From Calycina herbarum (lineage: Eukaryota; Ascomycota; Leotiomycetes; Helotiales; Pezizellaceae), in NCBI GenBank assembly GCA_001414485.1, contig LLEY01000279.1:1-56635 (forward strand): 56,635 nt of DNA. Reading direction: 5' to 3'. Positions 35,215 to 45,165 of the stretch are shown here, in pieces. The translations under genes were made by a program, and so were the position numbers. Position 1 is the first letter of the stretch; every line of letters begins with the position of its first letter. The notes under the pieces are model-generated. The model saw only the letters and a program-made list of their open reading frames with translations, ran no database searches and was not told the DNA's origin.

Positions 35215-35744
35215 ATGGCAAGACGTGTATGTCTCAGACCCCAAATTCTAAAGTCAAGTACTCACGACTTTCCAGGTAGCCTTTCGCGTCCACGGGGAAG
35301 TTCAGGGTGAGTGACACAACCCCAATCCGATATCTCCATAAATTCAAAGCACTAAATATCGCTCACAGGAGTTTCGTTTCGGTGAGAAAATCACTTCAAA
35401 AACTGAGGATAGAACACCCTTGGGGGCTGTATTGATGAATGATAGGTATTTCACCAAGAAGAAAGCCGTGGCTTATAATCTGACTGGTTGGGTGAGGAAC
35501 ACTAATAATGGGAAGGCAAGTCAAATCTCTCCCTTCTAAACACTTGCTGATGATATATTCTCGTATATTCATACTAATTGATGGAGAATAATAGGTAGAG
35601 GGAGAAGTTCAAGGCGGGGATGATGGCGTTGCATCGCTTTTGAAGGATATTGATAAGGGCCCGACGCATGCTCATGTTGTTAAGCTGGAGAAGGAGGATA
35701 AGGAAGTCGTTGATGGGGAAGAGGGATTTGAAGTTAGACGTTGA
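35215..35744 (+). CDS. acylphosphatase (five small exons, 13-base microexon, one GC-AG intron)
   Basis: Small cytosolic enzyme hydrolysing acyl-phosphates, 91 residues. Exons worked out from conserved protein sequence: 35215-35226 (MARR), 35276-35306, 35369-35381 (13 bases), 35446-35515 and 35595-35744. The product reads MARRVAFRVHGEVQGVSFRY and continues through TKKKAVAYNLTGWVRNTNNG to a C-terminal GFEVRR. The substrate-binding Arg (GVSFR) and catalytic Asn (GWVRNTNNG) are present. The intron after NNGK begins GCAAGT at 35516, a GC-AG intron; the others are GT-AG. The sum (276 bases) keeps one frame to TGA. An ORF finder would miss it because no exon exceeds 150 bases. Confidence 0.88.
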
Positions 35745-36732
35745 GACGATAAGGTTATTGTTGGGTGAGAAGGGCCGGGCAGCGTTGGAGGAGGACGGTC
35801 ACGTGAATTTGTGTTTGCTCCTCAGATGATTTATTTCCTTCCAGCTGGAGGCTGAGGACTTCGTCAAAAGTCAACCCTCCAATTTAATTTCAAACTCGGC
35901 ACGGCCCCAATTACTTCTCTCTTTTCTTTTTCAGCTCAAGACACGGGAAGGATATTATCCCAAGCCAGCCGAGACAATAACCAATCGAATGCCTCAAATT
36001 GTATGTTTCCTGCAGGTACCCCTTTTTCATCAAGATTGTGATTTTGCCGGGCCTCGTTTTTGGTGAAAGTTGGAGGAACCACCAGGATGGATAGGTAGGA
36101 GAAGCTGCTGTACATCCAGACGCAGTACAACATTGAACATCCGAATTCTTTTGGATTCGTACAATCTGATGATGACGTCCGATAACAATTGGCGAAGATC
36201 CTTGGTTGATACGAGATCTCCTGCGGCCAGAAATACCCTCCCTGCCGCTGTTGTCCAATGAAGCCGGTATTCTGACGACACTAGGCCCCTTTGGGAAGAC
36301 TCCTTCGATATTTCGGAATATTTTGACCAAGGCGGCAGCTTTGCAGCAAACAGTTGGAAGCCACCAAGGAAAGTGTGGAAACACAGCGTTGAAGAAGGCT
36401 CTGCCAGTGCTGGATGCCATTTTGTCTCATTCTCTCTCTCTCTCCCTTTGCTTCTCTCCTTCCTCCTCTCACATCACATCACCTTTCTCTCGTTGTGCAA
36501 TCTCCTACACGTTCGTTGAATTGTTGGTTTCTTGTCGCATCGTCTGCCTTTGCTTATTCTCTTATCGCGAGCTTTCTTTTGACGTGTTTGAGTGGTCAAT
36601 TTACCTCTTCCTGCAGCTCGAGCAATAATACGACATTGACTGTATCAATTCGGAAATCATCGTGTTTACTTTCGTATTAAATACCAGTTCTCACAACTCA
36701 GTCCTCGACTGTTTCCTCGAAATCGCCCGAAA
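35745..36732. other. intergenic, pyrimidine-rich leader of the GH128 gene
   Basis: A strong CT-rich tract (about 36421-36490) lies upstream of the GH128 start, as in many fungal 5' leaders. A 169-codon minus-strand frame at 35911-36420 overlaps it but has no family signal and a composition explained by the complement of CT-rich DNA. Confidence 0.5.
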
Positions 36733-37727
36733 ATGCATTTCTCTCTCCCCTCATCACTGCTCCTAGCAGCCTCCCTCATCGAGTCCTCAACCGCCCAAAC
36801 AACCTACCGCGCCTCCCCAAAACGCGGTCTCGTCTTCGTCCCCTCCCCCAAATACGCATCCGACAACCAAATCTGGGTCCAAGGCCAAACAGACCTAACA
36901 TGGTACTACAACTACCAACCTACCCCGTCCCCCGCATTCAACAATCTCACGCAAGATAAATTCGAATTCGTCCCCATGCTCTGGTCCCCCACCGATACCT
37001 TCTTATCCACAATCGAGGGACTAATAAAAAATGGGAGGAATATCACACATGTAATGGGATATAACGAGCCGGATGGGGAACACGCTACGGGGGGAAGTAG
37101 TTTGGATTATAAGGTTGCGGCTACGAATTGGATTGCGCAGATGGAACCGTTGCGGAAGATGGGGGTGAAACTTGGGGCGCCGGCTGTGACGGGGAGTTCG
37201 AGGGGGATGACTTGGTTGAAGAATTTCTTTGATTCTTGTGCGTCTCAGGGGACGAATTGTACGGCGGATTTCTTTCCTAGTCATTGGTATGGAAACTTTG
37301 AAGGTCTCGCAAGCCACTTGGGTGAAATTGCTGGGGCGTATGTTTTTCCTCCTCTTCCAATTCTCTATTGTACTAATAATTTGACAGATATCCAAATAAA
37401 ACAATCTGGATCACCGAATATGCTCTCAACAACCAAACTCTCACCGATACACAGAGTTTCTTCAATACATCCGCCGAGTATTTCGATCGGCTCGATAATG
37501 TTGGACGATACTCGTATTTTGGCTCTTTCCGAAGCGATGTTAGTAATGTTGGACCGAACGCGGCTATGTTAAATAACAAAGGGGAGTTGACGGATATTGG
37601 AGCATGGTATTTGGGTAGAGTCGCGACTGGAAACCAGCCTGGAGGGAAGAGTGCTGCTCCTAGGACATCCATGGGGGGCTGGCTGATTGTAGCCGTCATT
37701 GGAGTCTCGGGATTCTTGATGCTATAA
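36733..37727 (+). CDS. GPI-anchored GH128-type beta-1,3-glucanase (Asl1-like)
   Basis: Cell-wall glycoside hydrolase of 314 residues. Exons 36733-37337 and 37388-37727 (GTATGT to GACAG). Signal peptide MHFSLPSSLLLAASLIESSTA; catalytic core with SPKRGLVFVPSP, TWYYNYQPTPSP, acid/base Glu in VMGYNEPDG and nucleophile Glu in TIWITEYAL. DFFPSHWYGN and YFGSFR are further family landmarks. The C-terminus PRTSMGGWLIVAVIGVSGFL fits a GPI-attachment signal. Likely remodels wall glucan; no breaks. Confidence 0.85.
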
Positions 37728-38155
37728 GCTAGGGTGACAAGAGAACGCTCGATGAATTGATGTGGAGTTGGCTGGCGTTTGGTAGACAAGTTGGATGGGA
37801 TGATTGGGAATGAAAGTGCTGGAATAATTGTTTGTAAATATTGGGTACACATTTGGGTTTCTTTTTCTGTTGAATTACATGGCAGAGGTACATGCACCAG
37901 CTAAACACTTTTAGATCAGGACTTCCGGTAGACATATAAATAGTATAATGTTTTCTTTCCATCTCAATTGGCTATAGACAGAGAGAAGCAGATCATAGAT
38001 TTGGTTTTCGTCCTTCCTCCCTTCACAAATCCCCTCAGCAAAGAGGTAGTCAGAGTTGCTTAGAGATTTTCTGAGTGATGGATAAGAGGCAAGGAGCAAT
38101 TCTTTGTTCGCAAACCTGAAATCCACCTTTCCTTACACACCTTACACACATAATC
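37728..38155. other. intergenic
   Basis: Short spacer between the GH128 gene and the MYND remnant. Nothing recognised. Confidence 0.4.
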
Positions 38156-38754
38156 ATGGCCTCAACATCCGTCCGATTCGAATTCAAATGCGGCCTAGAC
38201 CCTATCAAGTCGCTCATTGGATTCCACCCCCTCCTCCACCTTCATCCGCCCAGACGCCCTCCAAATGCTAGCAAGAAATGTCGCATTACAACAACAATTC
38301 TACTCCATCACCGATGACATAATCCAAGCCTACGAATCCGCTCTCCTCCAAATGTCAAACCAAGAATGTCCGGTTTGTGGTGATCCCTCAACTGTCACTC
38401 TTTCCTCAGTCCACCCATTTTTACACATTGTTTCGGAACCCAAGGTTGAATTCACGGTCGTTGGGCATTGTGGGGAGGATGAGTGTACGGAGGAGGAGGT
38501 TCAGAGGAGGGTTGTGAGTAGGAATGCGGCGATGGGGGAGGGCATGTTGGAATGGAGAGCTTCGTATTTGGAAAAAGAGGATAGGGAGGCGGAGATTTCA
38601 AAGATGTGTCAGGTATGCGGGAAAGTTGAAGGAACGAAAATTTTGCAAGGTGATTGCGTATTGTGGGAGGGAGCATCAGAAAGCGGACTGGAAGGTGCAT
38701 AAGAAGGTTTGCGCGCAATTGGCCCAGTCAGAAGTTACGAAGGAGTCTGATTAG
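38156..38754 (+). pseudogene. MYND zinc-finger protein, frameshifted with damaged finger
   Basis: Starts MASTSVRFEFKCGLDPIKSL in one frame and continues near 38213-38217 in the next (DSTPSSTFIRPDALQML and onward, with ECPVCGDPSTVTL and VGHCGEDECTEEE). The C-terminal MYND finger begins MCQVCGKVEGTK, then the frame changes again around 38637-38641. It resumes as KVIAYCGREHQKADWKVHKK and ends at TAG 38752. In intact MYND fingers the second C-x2-C pair sits exactly where the frame breaks; here only one Cys (FCKV) remains. Two frame changes plus a missing zinc ligand point to a non-functional copy. Sequence error alone would not remove the Cys. Confidence 0.62.
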
Positions 38755-39439
38755 GAGGCTATTTAGTGGAAAGAGGTAATGCTCTTAACTTTCCAATTAT
38801 TCGGGAATTTAGTAGACGATGATCTGAGGTGTCAAGGTTGATGAACAGCACTTAGGACTAGACGGCGCAAAGGCAATGCCTATCAACATCAAAGTTCCAG
38901 AAACCCTGGAGAAAGAAGGGGTGTATTGCAACAAACAAAACATTGCTTTTTGAAACGATTTCTTGCTTTCCAAGTATTCCCTTTGCTTAACCCTCACCCC
39001 AACCGGCCCCCGGCCCCACGAAACGTTTTTGATGAAAGAATTCATGACCTATCCTCTGGTTATGGACCGTGGGTCGTGCTTTCCTTCTTGCTCTCTCTCT
39101 CGCCATGCTGTCACAGAAGTAGGAAAGAGGGAAGGAGCAACCTTGAGTACGGATTTGTGGTCTGGTCTAGTCGAGGGAGTCAGAGAAGGAACGGCCGAGA
39201 TTTGAGTAGTGGCTTGTTTCTCCTCCACCGCTCTCAAATTTGAACCAGGAAGGAACGACTTTCGGATTCAACAATTGCCTCGAGAGTCCTCGCTCGACAT
39301 TCATGGCCTGTGAACATAGTCCTCGGCATTCTTCAATTGAACACGCCAAGGTAGGCTTCTGAAGTGCCGGAAAGTATTAGATGAGTTTAAGAAACGGATT
39401 CTGATACACAAAATCGCTCACCTGAGACAATTAAACCAC
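38755..39439. other. intergenic
   Basis: Overlapping short ORFs only. No recognised feature up to the hAT element. Confidence 0.45.
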
Positions 39440-39865
39440 TTCTCGTCCAGTGTAAAAAATGAGTAGAGTAGAGTGGAGTAATAGGCTGTTACTCTACTCT
39501 ACTTAGTGAAATCGGTCGTTACTTAAACTCTACTCTACTCTACTCAGAGTTACTTAGAGTAACTCAGAGTAACGTCGGGCCGAATATCGGAGGACGGACC
39601 GCGTACCGGGATAATCTAGGAATATAACAAGGGGTTATTGAAGTCACTTGGCTATATCTTTAAATAGAGATTCTTAAATATATATAGGTGTTTCTAGGGA
39701 GAAAGAGAAAGATAACCTAACTGATTTTAAAATTAAGTTCTTTCTACTTAGAAGTAGCTTTTCTTAGTTTAAATTCTATATAAATATTACTCTACTCTAC
39801 GCTACTTAGAGTTACTTAGAGTAACGTTGAGTAATGAGTAGTTTGTTTCTCACACTGTTCTCGTC
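39440..39865. mobile_element. hAT-type MITE, 410 bases, with 8-base target duplication
   Basis: The element spans 39448-39857, from CAGTGTAAAAAATGAGTAG to CTCACACTG. TTCTCGTC is duplicated exactly at 39440-39447 and 39858-39865. CAGTG termini and an 8-base duplication are diagnostic of the hAT superfamily. Subterminal zones are packed with GAGTA/TACTC and GTTACTTAGAGTAAC motifs in both orientations, as expected for transposase binding. The middle is A+T-rich and has no ORF, so it depends on a transposase elsewhere. The perfect duplication suggests a fairly recent insertion. Confidence 0.9.
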
Positions 39866-41181
39866 TTTCCAAGTATTTATTCATCCCTCCGCCCGCGACG
39901 GGCTTGTAATGGTTCTGCGTTCTACCAACCTCGACCTGATGCTGATTGAATTCACGGCCCGAACACCACGGTCGCGAAGACTAAAGATTAAAGATCAACG
40001 AAATTGAACTCGAAAAGCTCGCAAGTTTTAAATTCTCGGAGCACTTTTAGTATTCTCAGCTCACCGCGTTGGCTGCCTTCGGTTCGCTCGCCCGGACGAG
40101 AAGGATAATGAGTGTGTCAGATATTCTGAGCGGTAAAGATCTAGGCTCCAGAAGAGTCTCGTGATTTACCTTCAATAACTAGGATCACCAAGAAGTCCTT
40201 GTTGTTTAAGTGGGTCTACGGTGCGTGGCCACCTCGGAATGCTCCTAGCACGTAAATCTTATCAAAACCCACTATATATGGGTCGTTTTAACCCTAATAA
40301 CTAGCATGTGCGCTTGTCTTATTGGTCGCAATCGTAAATGTGACTGCATTGATTGATGCGTAGATCATATAGCCTTGACATGGAGCAATCCGATGTGGCC
40401 ACCCTCTTTACATGCTTTCTCATCCCTGGTCCGCTATTTTCCCGGCATTATATTTCTTCAAAGTCTGGCCTTCTCCCACAGTAACGTTCCTCTCACGTAA
40501 TGAGGGGGAAAATGTTTTCTTAACCTTGGTATTGAAGATCATTTCCTAATTCCCATTTCGCTTCAATACTTTCAATAAAAGTCTCGCGCCACTCAACCTT
40601 CAACTCCAACATCTGATGTTCAGAACTCGGAATTTAAATGAAGACACCTTCCCCATTGGGCTCCTGCAGAACTCATTCCTTGCAGTAGCGTAAGGGTCTT
40701 TTAAGCATGAACCACTTCCCACCTATCACAGACAAGTTTGTCGGTTATATCCAGATTTTCGAAGGATTCGGAACCCCCGCGATTGAATAAACCGGTTTAT
40801 CCTTGCAAGTCCCTGCAGACCAAGATGGCTCGTCCCGACGGAATGAACCCTTTGTGCATGAAAGAATGTCTTCTAATGGATTTCGTGCTGTCGAGATTCG
40901 GTCTTTCACACCTGTAGCTGGCGTGATTATAGAGGAGCGCAAATTGTTGAGGTACGATGACGATGTAATTTTTTATAAATTTGTTTTCTGTTTTTTGTGT
41001 TTTGAGGTTTTGTTTATAAAAGAGGTTTCCCATTTGTAGATTTGGATTTAGAATCATCAATCTTTGCTCAATCACTTCCTCACACCTTCAGCTCCTCACC
41101 CTTCTTAGGCTCCATTGTCCTCCTCTAAAGCACTTTTACGCAACACTTCAAATCTCCCACCACCCCAAAGCCTCAGTCGTC
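39866..41181. other. intergenic, promoter side of the ice-binding gene
   Basis: 1.3 kb with no gene recognised; short ORFs on both strands lack family signal. The last 170 bases hold a TATA-like box. Confidence 0.45.
41015..41022 (+). promoter_or_regulatory. TATA-like box of the ice-binding protein gene
   Basis: TATAAAAG lies 167 bases before the ATG at 41182, followed by a C/T-rich leader, consistent with a strongly expressed gene. Position-based inference. Confidence 0.4.
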
Positions 41182-41907
41182 ATGAAGTTTTCAATCTCCA
41201 ACATCGACATCTTCTCCCTCTCCCTCCTCCTCTCAACCGCTCTCGCCGCTCCCACCCTTGAGAAACGAGCATCCCCCATTGCCCTCGGTCTCGCGAAAAC
41301 CTTCGGAGCGATTGCTGGAAGTACTCTCACCAGCACAGGAACAACATTGATCACAGGAGACGCCGGAGTCTACCCCGGAACTTCCATCACAGGTTTCCCT
41401 CCAGGAGTCATCACAGGAATCACCACAGCCGGTGGAACCGCATCTCAAAACGCAGAAGCAGATTGCTTGACAGCATACAACAACGCCAAAGCCCTAGTAC
41501 CCACATTCGCTCTCCCAGCAGAAGACTTGGGAGGCGTCACTTTATCCCCAGGCGTCTACACTTTCCCTACTTTGGGAGCAACGCTCGGTGCTGGAACGAC
41601 TCTTACTCTTTCTGGAGCGGGGAATGTCAACGGACAATGGATTTTCCAAATTAGTACTACTTTTACTGTTGGTGCTGCGGCGCAGGTTGTCTTGACGAAT
41701 GGGGCTCAAGCTTGCAATGTCTATTTCGTGCTTGGTTCAAGTGCTAGTATTGGAGCGGGAGCTGAGCTTCAGGGGAATATTTTGGCAGGGACTTTGATTG
41801 CTGCTTCGGAATCGGCGAGTGGGAAGGGGACTTGGTGTTCCAAGGATACGGCCGTTACTTTGATAAACAACGCGCTTACTGCGCAGACAAGTTGTACTTC
41901 TGTTTAA
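41182..41907 (+). CDS. secreted ice-binding (antifreeze) protein, DUF3494/IBP-1
   Basis: Single-exon, 241 residues. Signal MKFSISNIDIFSLSLLLSTA followed by a Kex2-like KR site (TLEKRASP). The mature part is one DUF3494 beta-solenoid domain: ALGLAKTFGAIAGSTLTSTG, TTLITGDAGVYPG, GGVTLSPGVYTFPTLGAT, QWIFQISTTFTVGAAAQVVL and CNVYFVLGSSASIGAGAELQ. Ends TSCTSV. Such proteins bind ice, inhibit recrystallisation and are secreted by snow moulds, polar yeasts and bacteria. The family is spread by horizontal transfer; whether that applies here cannot be judged without a tree. Single exon in a region of intron-bearing genes. Frame intact. Confidence 0.9.
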   Translation: MKFSISNIDIFSLSLLLSTALAAPTLEKRASPIALGLAKTFGAIAGSTLTSTGTTLITGDAGVYPGTSITGFPPGVITGITTAGGTASQNAEADCLTAYNNAKALVPTFALPAEDLGGVTLSPGVYTFPTLGATLGAGTTLTLSGAGNVNGQWIFQISTTFTVGAAAQVVLTNGAQACNVYFVLGSSASIGAGAELQGNILAGTLIAASESASGKGTWCSKDTAVTLINNALTAQTSCTSV

Positions 41908-42190
41908 GAAATTTAGTATTTGTGCTTGGATTTAGGAAATTGCAACAAAAATGGGGAATTTGGCATATGGGAGGAAAATGGGATATGGAAAGGCATGAGC
42001 GTTATGGTTAATATGAGATATGATTGCATTTCGATTTGGGTTAAGGTTTTGGAGTCTCATAGTCATATTGTGGATTAATGAATAAGCTTATTTAATTTGA
42101 TAAGATTTCAAGGTTCTGCTGAAGTGATTCGACAAGTGACGAATAATTGATCTCAAGTGAGATTACACCCAGGCAACCTGGGTGGGGTAA

Positions 42191-43117
42191 CAAGATCATC
42201 ATAACAACCCTTATCAGTTGTGGTATAAAATGATTTCGGCCTTTTCAAAACGGCATTTTTCTGTCCAAACTGATCGGCTACCTGCACTTTCCGGTCTCGC
42301 AACAATGGTAGCCGCCCAGAGAAGTGGCAAATATTGCGCGGGACAATGATATTCCATTTGCTGGCAAACCGAACTTCAAAGACCCAGTTACGTCAGGCCC
42401 CATTCTTATATCGCTCCATCATGGTCCTGGGCATCTGTTATAGGCCCCGTGGTCTTTCCTCAGTCTTGGACGACCTTCCCGGTACCACATATGCTGGACT
42501 AATCAAGCCATCATGCGAGGATCTAATCAGTATGGTGAGATCGTGGCTCGAGCTTGGAGCACCTCTTACACCCCTTTTCAAAGCAAGAAATGGGAATAAT
42601 GAGGACTTTCGAGGCACAACCCGTCTTGAATACCTATCTATCGTATACTATTGCAAGAGTGAATAGTCTCTTGTTTGCTGGTCACATGCCTACTCGCTTA
42701 GCTAGTCTCTTGGCGCTGCTAGCGTCTCTTTTGGCTATAAGTAGCCAGCCTAAATGGTTCTTTGAATGTTAAGCTCTTTGCCATATGTACATTTGCAACA
42801 TATACTCATGTGAAGAGTTGAAAGTCATGTTCAACGTTGTAAGAGAGCAGGTTCACGATGATATTTTTGCACTATTCATGATGGAATCTATAATCGACGG
42901 CGAGATTGAGCCTGCACGAAATTTTGGTCGAAAGTTTAGAAGAAGGCAAGCGGCTTCCAATGCCTTGCAACTCTCTGGTTTAATCGTACGGTCAGTTCCT
43001 GATCAGGAGAAAATTCTTGGTCAGTATTGTTTGCCAAAGGGACTTGGACTATATCAACGAGTTGGATATTTCAAGTTGGCAACATGTCAAACTGAGATCG
43101 ATGGATTGATGGATTGA
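42191..43117 (+). pseudogene. HET-domain (heterokaryon incompatibility) gene remnant
   Basis: Reading one frame from 42191 gives LWYKMISAFSKRHFSVQ, TDRLPALSGLATMV and, after a TGA at 42347-42349 where the family usually has Trp (YCAGQ-W), YIAPSWSWASVIGPV. DRLPALSGLA and APSWSWAS are hallmark C-terminal motifs of fungal HET proteins. Further stops (TAA 42500, more at about 42530-42545, TAA 42770) interrupt the frame. A last open stretch, still in the same frame (42785-43117), ends with SGLIVRSVPD...YQRVGYFKL, like HET C-termini. The N-terminal HET domain itself is not found upstream; the ice-binding gene lies there. Truncated and multiply stopped. Confidence 0.72.
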
Positions 43118-43386
43118 TGGGGAAGTCCTCTGTAACGAGGGTGGTTCTAATTTGAGAAAAGCTGGGACAAAAAAGAACGAAATGAAACAAAGACTGACTT
43201 GTGAAATTTCGAAGATTGTAGAACTGATATGAAGGTCACATGCAGTGACTGAATCATTGCCATACTGCATAGTGCACCCTGAAATTTATGGTGGGAACGA
43301 AATCTTTCCTAGCTACTTTTTGTGAAAATTCCCATGACTAATTCAAGTGAAGGAACAATGACTGTTTCCATTGACCCATTGCTATA

Positions 43387-44509
43387 TTACATCACCAGCT
43401 CTGCTGCTTCATTCTTCCTCTTTGTTTTCAACATTTCTGTAGCATTTACCCATCGCTGAGAGATTGATTCCGTCGCCTCTTTGGAATACCTAATCAAAGC
43501 TGCGACAATTAAGCGATACCCAGGAGAATTTCTAGACTCAAATTTAGACATGTCGCGATGATTGTAAGGTAAGCCAGCTCTTTCAGTATCGTCGAGTATT
43601 TGGGCAGCAGAGCTTTCTTCAACAACCTAAACTTAAATGAGAAGTGAGTTACCGAGGTTGGAGTCGGCTACCTACATAGCTCTGTGTTGTTCCAAGGTTG
43701 GTTGTCTCTTGTTCCCAGAAGAAATATATGCGGAAATTTTTCATGAGAGGCGCAAACATATCGGTGATATTTTGGAGTGTTTCAGAGCCAGATTGAAGAG
43801 AATCTAGAAGCTGTCCGTCTGTATCCAGGACCCTCGATGGAACGAGGGCATCAATGATTCGCCGCGAGGTGGAGAAAAGGGCAGCTTTATTGCTACCCAT
43901 GTGAGGAGTCCCAAGAAACATCACTGCATATGTAGATACAAAGATGGAATGGAGATGCTGGACTAATTTGCTGGCTCGGCTGAATGAATATGCAAGTGCC
44001 TGACAGGAGGCCAGGAAAAAATCCGGGTAGCTATCCTGGACCTGAAAAAAAACTGACCCTTTTTACCACTATACCCCCAAGCGAGTGGCAGATGAAGATG
44101 ATGGGACGCTGCGTTGCGTCTTCGAGCTGGCCAAAGAAGTATTGAGTTCGTGAGAAGAAAGTTACGTTGGAAATGTTTCTTACCTCGCGATCAGCCACCA
44201 ATTCTGCAACCAGCGTTTGAGAATGTTGTAGAATACGATCTGAAGAGGTAGTTCCAAAAAGAGCAGCAACCGTAGCATTGTAACTAAAGGTGAGGATGCG
44301 CGACTGCTTTAAGTTTGCTGGCAAAAGGTCCGCGTCGCCGAGCCAAAATTTATTGTTTGTCTGAACGCATCACCGTTAAGTCCATGGACAGCGACCACAC
44401 TAAAGAATGAGAAATTCAGTATCTTGAATGAGGGGTTCGAGAAACCTACTCAACTATCGGTCGCTCTCCCCGATATACTTCGGTGAGTGCGGGGTGTTCT
44501 GTTGCCATA
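43387..44509 (-). pseudogene. standalone SesB-like alpha/beta hydrolase, frameshifted
   Basis: Serine-hydrolase domain of the type fused to fungal NLRs, here without NB-ARC. Exons: 44450-44509, 44184-44399, 44058-44126, 43674-43999 and 43387-43624. Conserved text: VVAVHGLNGDAF, FWLGDADLLPANLKQSRILT, IIFICHSLGGIVVKR (nucleophile Ser), ALAYSFSRASKLVQHLHSI, FVSTYAVMFLGTPHMGSNKA, and a C-terminus NEAAELVM. Lesions: one base too many before the exon 1 donor (so the ATG frame meets TGA), and a missing base in exon 2 around 44345-44355 between NGDAFR and NKFWLGD. About 300 residues if frames are bridged. The first intron has the same position and phase as in the NLR gene at 47.4 kb, so the two share ancestry. 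Confidence 0.7.
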
Positions 44510-45165
44510 TTTTTGTGTGAAGCCGGGAATTGTCTGGGCAGCTACAAAGCTATGCATACGGAGTATCCGTATTAAAATCGTCGCCCCGCCCCGCCCAACA
44601 TCGGGGAAATATTGTAAAGGAAGGTGGGCTTTCTCATCTCGTTTTTCTTGTGGTGGGTGACACATAAATGTCACTCGCTGTAGCCATTATGGTGTCGGTG
44701 GACAAGATAAGTGGCAGTAAATAGGCCAATCTAGGATAGCCTGCAACGCATACAACTCAACGCAAACCAAATAAAAATTTTACGTAGTCGACTATCTAGT
44801 TATTTAGCATGCTCCGCATCTACTTGTATTTTTCTTATATTTTGGTGATTTTTCTACGTCGAGTTATTCCAGCTTGCAGGTTTTCGTGGGGTCGTTAATT
44901 GCTGCCATTCACCGGGAGACACACGATGGGCACGGTCATTGGACTCCCCTCGCGACCCACACAGATGCCTGCATCATGCATTTTGTGTTACCACCCATGC
45001 GGGGCATCTTCCAGGACGCTTCCGAAATTACTGATGCAACAACGTGGAGGCTAGCAGCAGTTTTAGAACTGTCCTTCACACGAGAAAATTTTCAACGCGA
45101 GAAGCACCAGAACCCCATATACCAGGTTAATGTTGAAGAGACTCGACAAACCTCATCGAATCGCT
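44510..45165. other. intergenic, divergent promoter region
   Basis: Between the SesB-like remnant and the P450. A 108-codon plus-strand frame (44874-45200) overlaps the P450 start and shows no family signal. Confidence 0.45.

Noticed and set aside
35911..36420. 169-codon minus-strand frame
   Set aside because: It overlaps a CT-rich leader, shows no family motif, and its composition follows from the complement of that tract.
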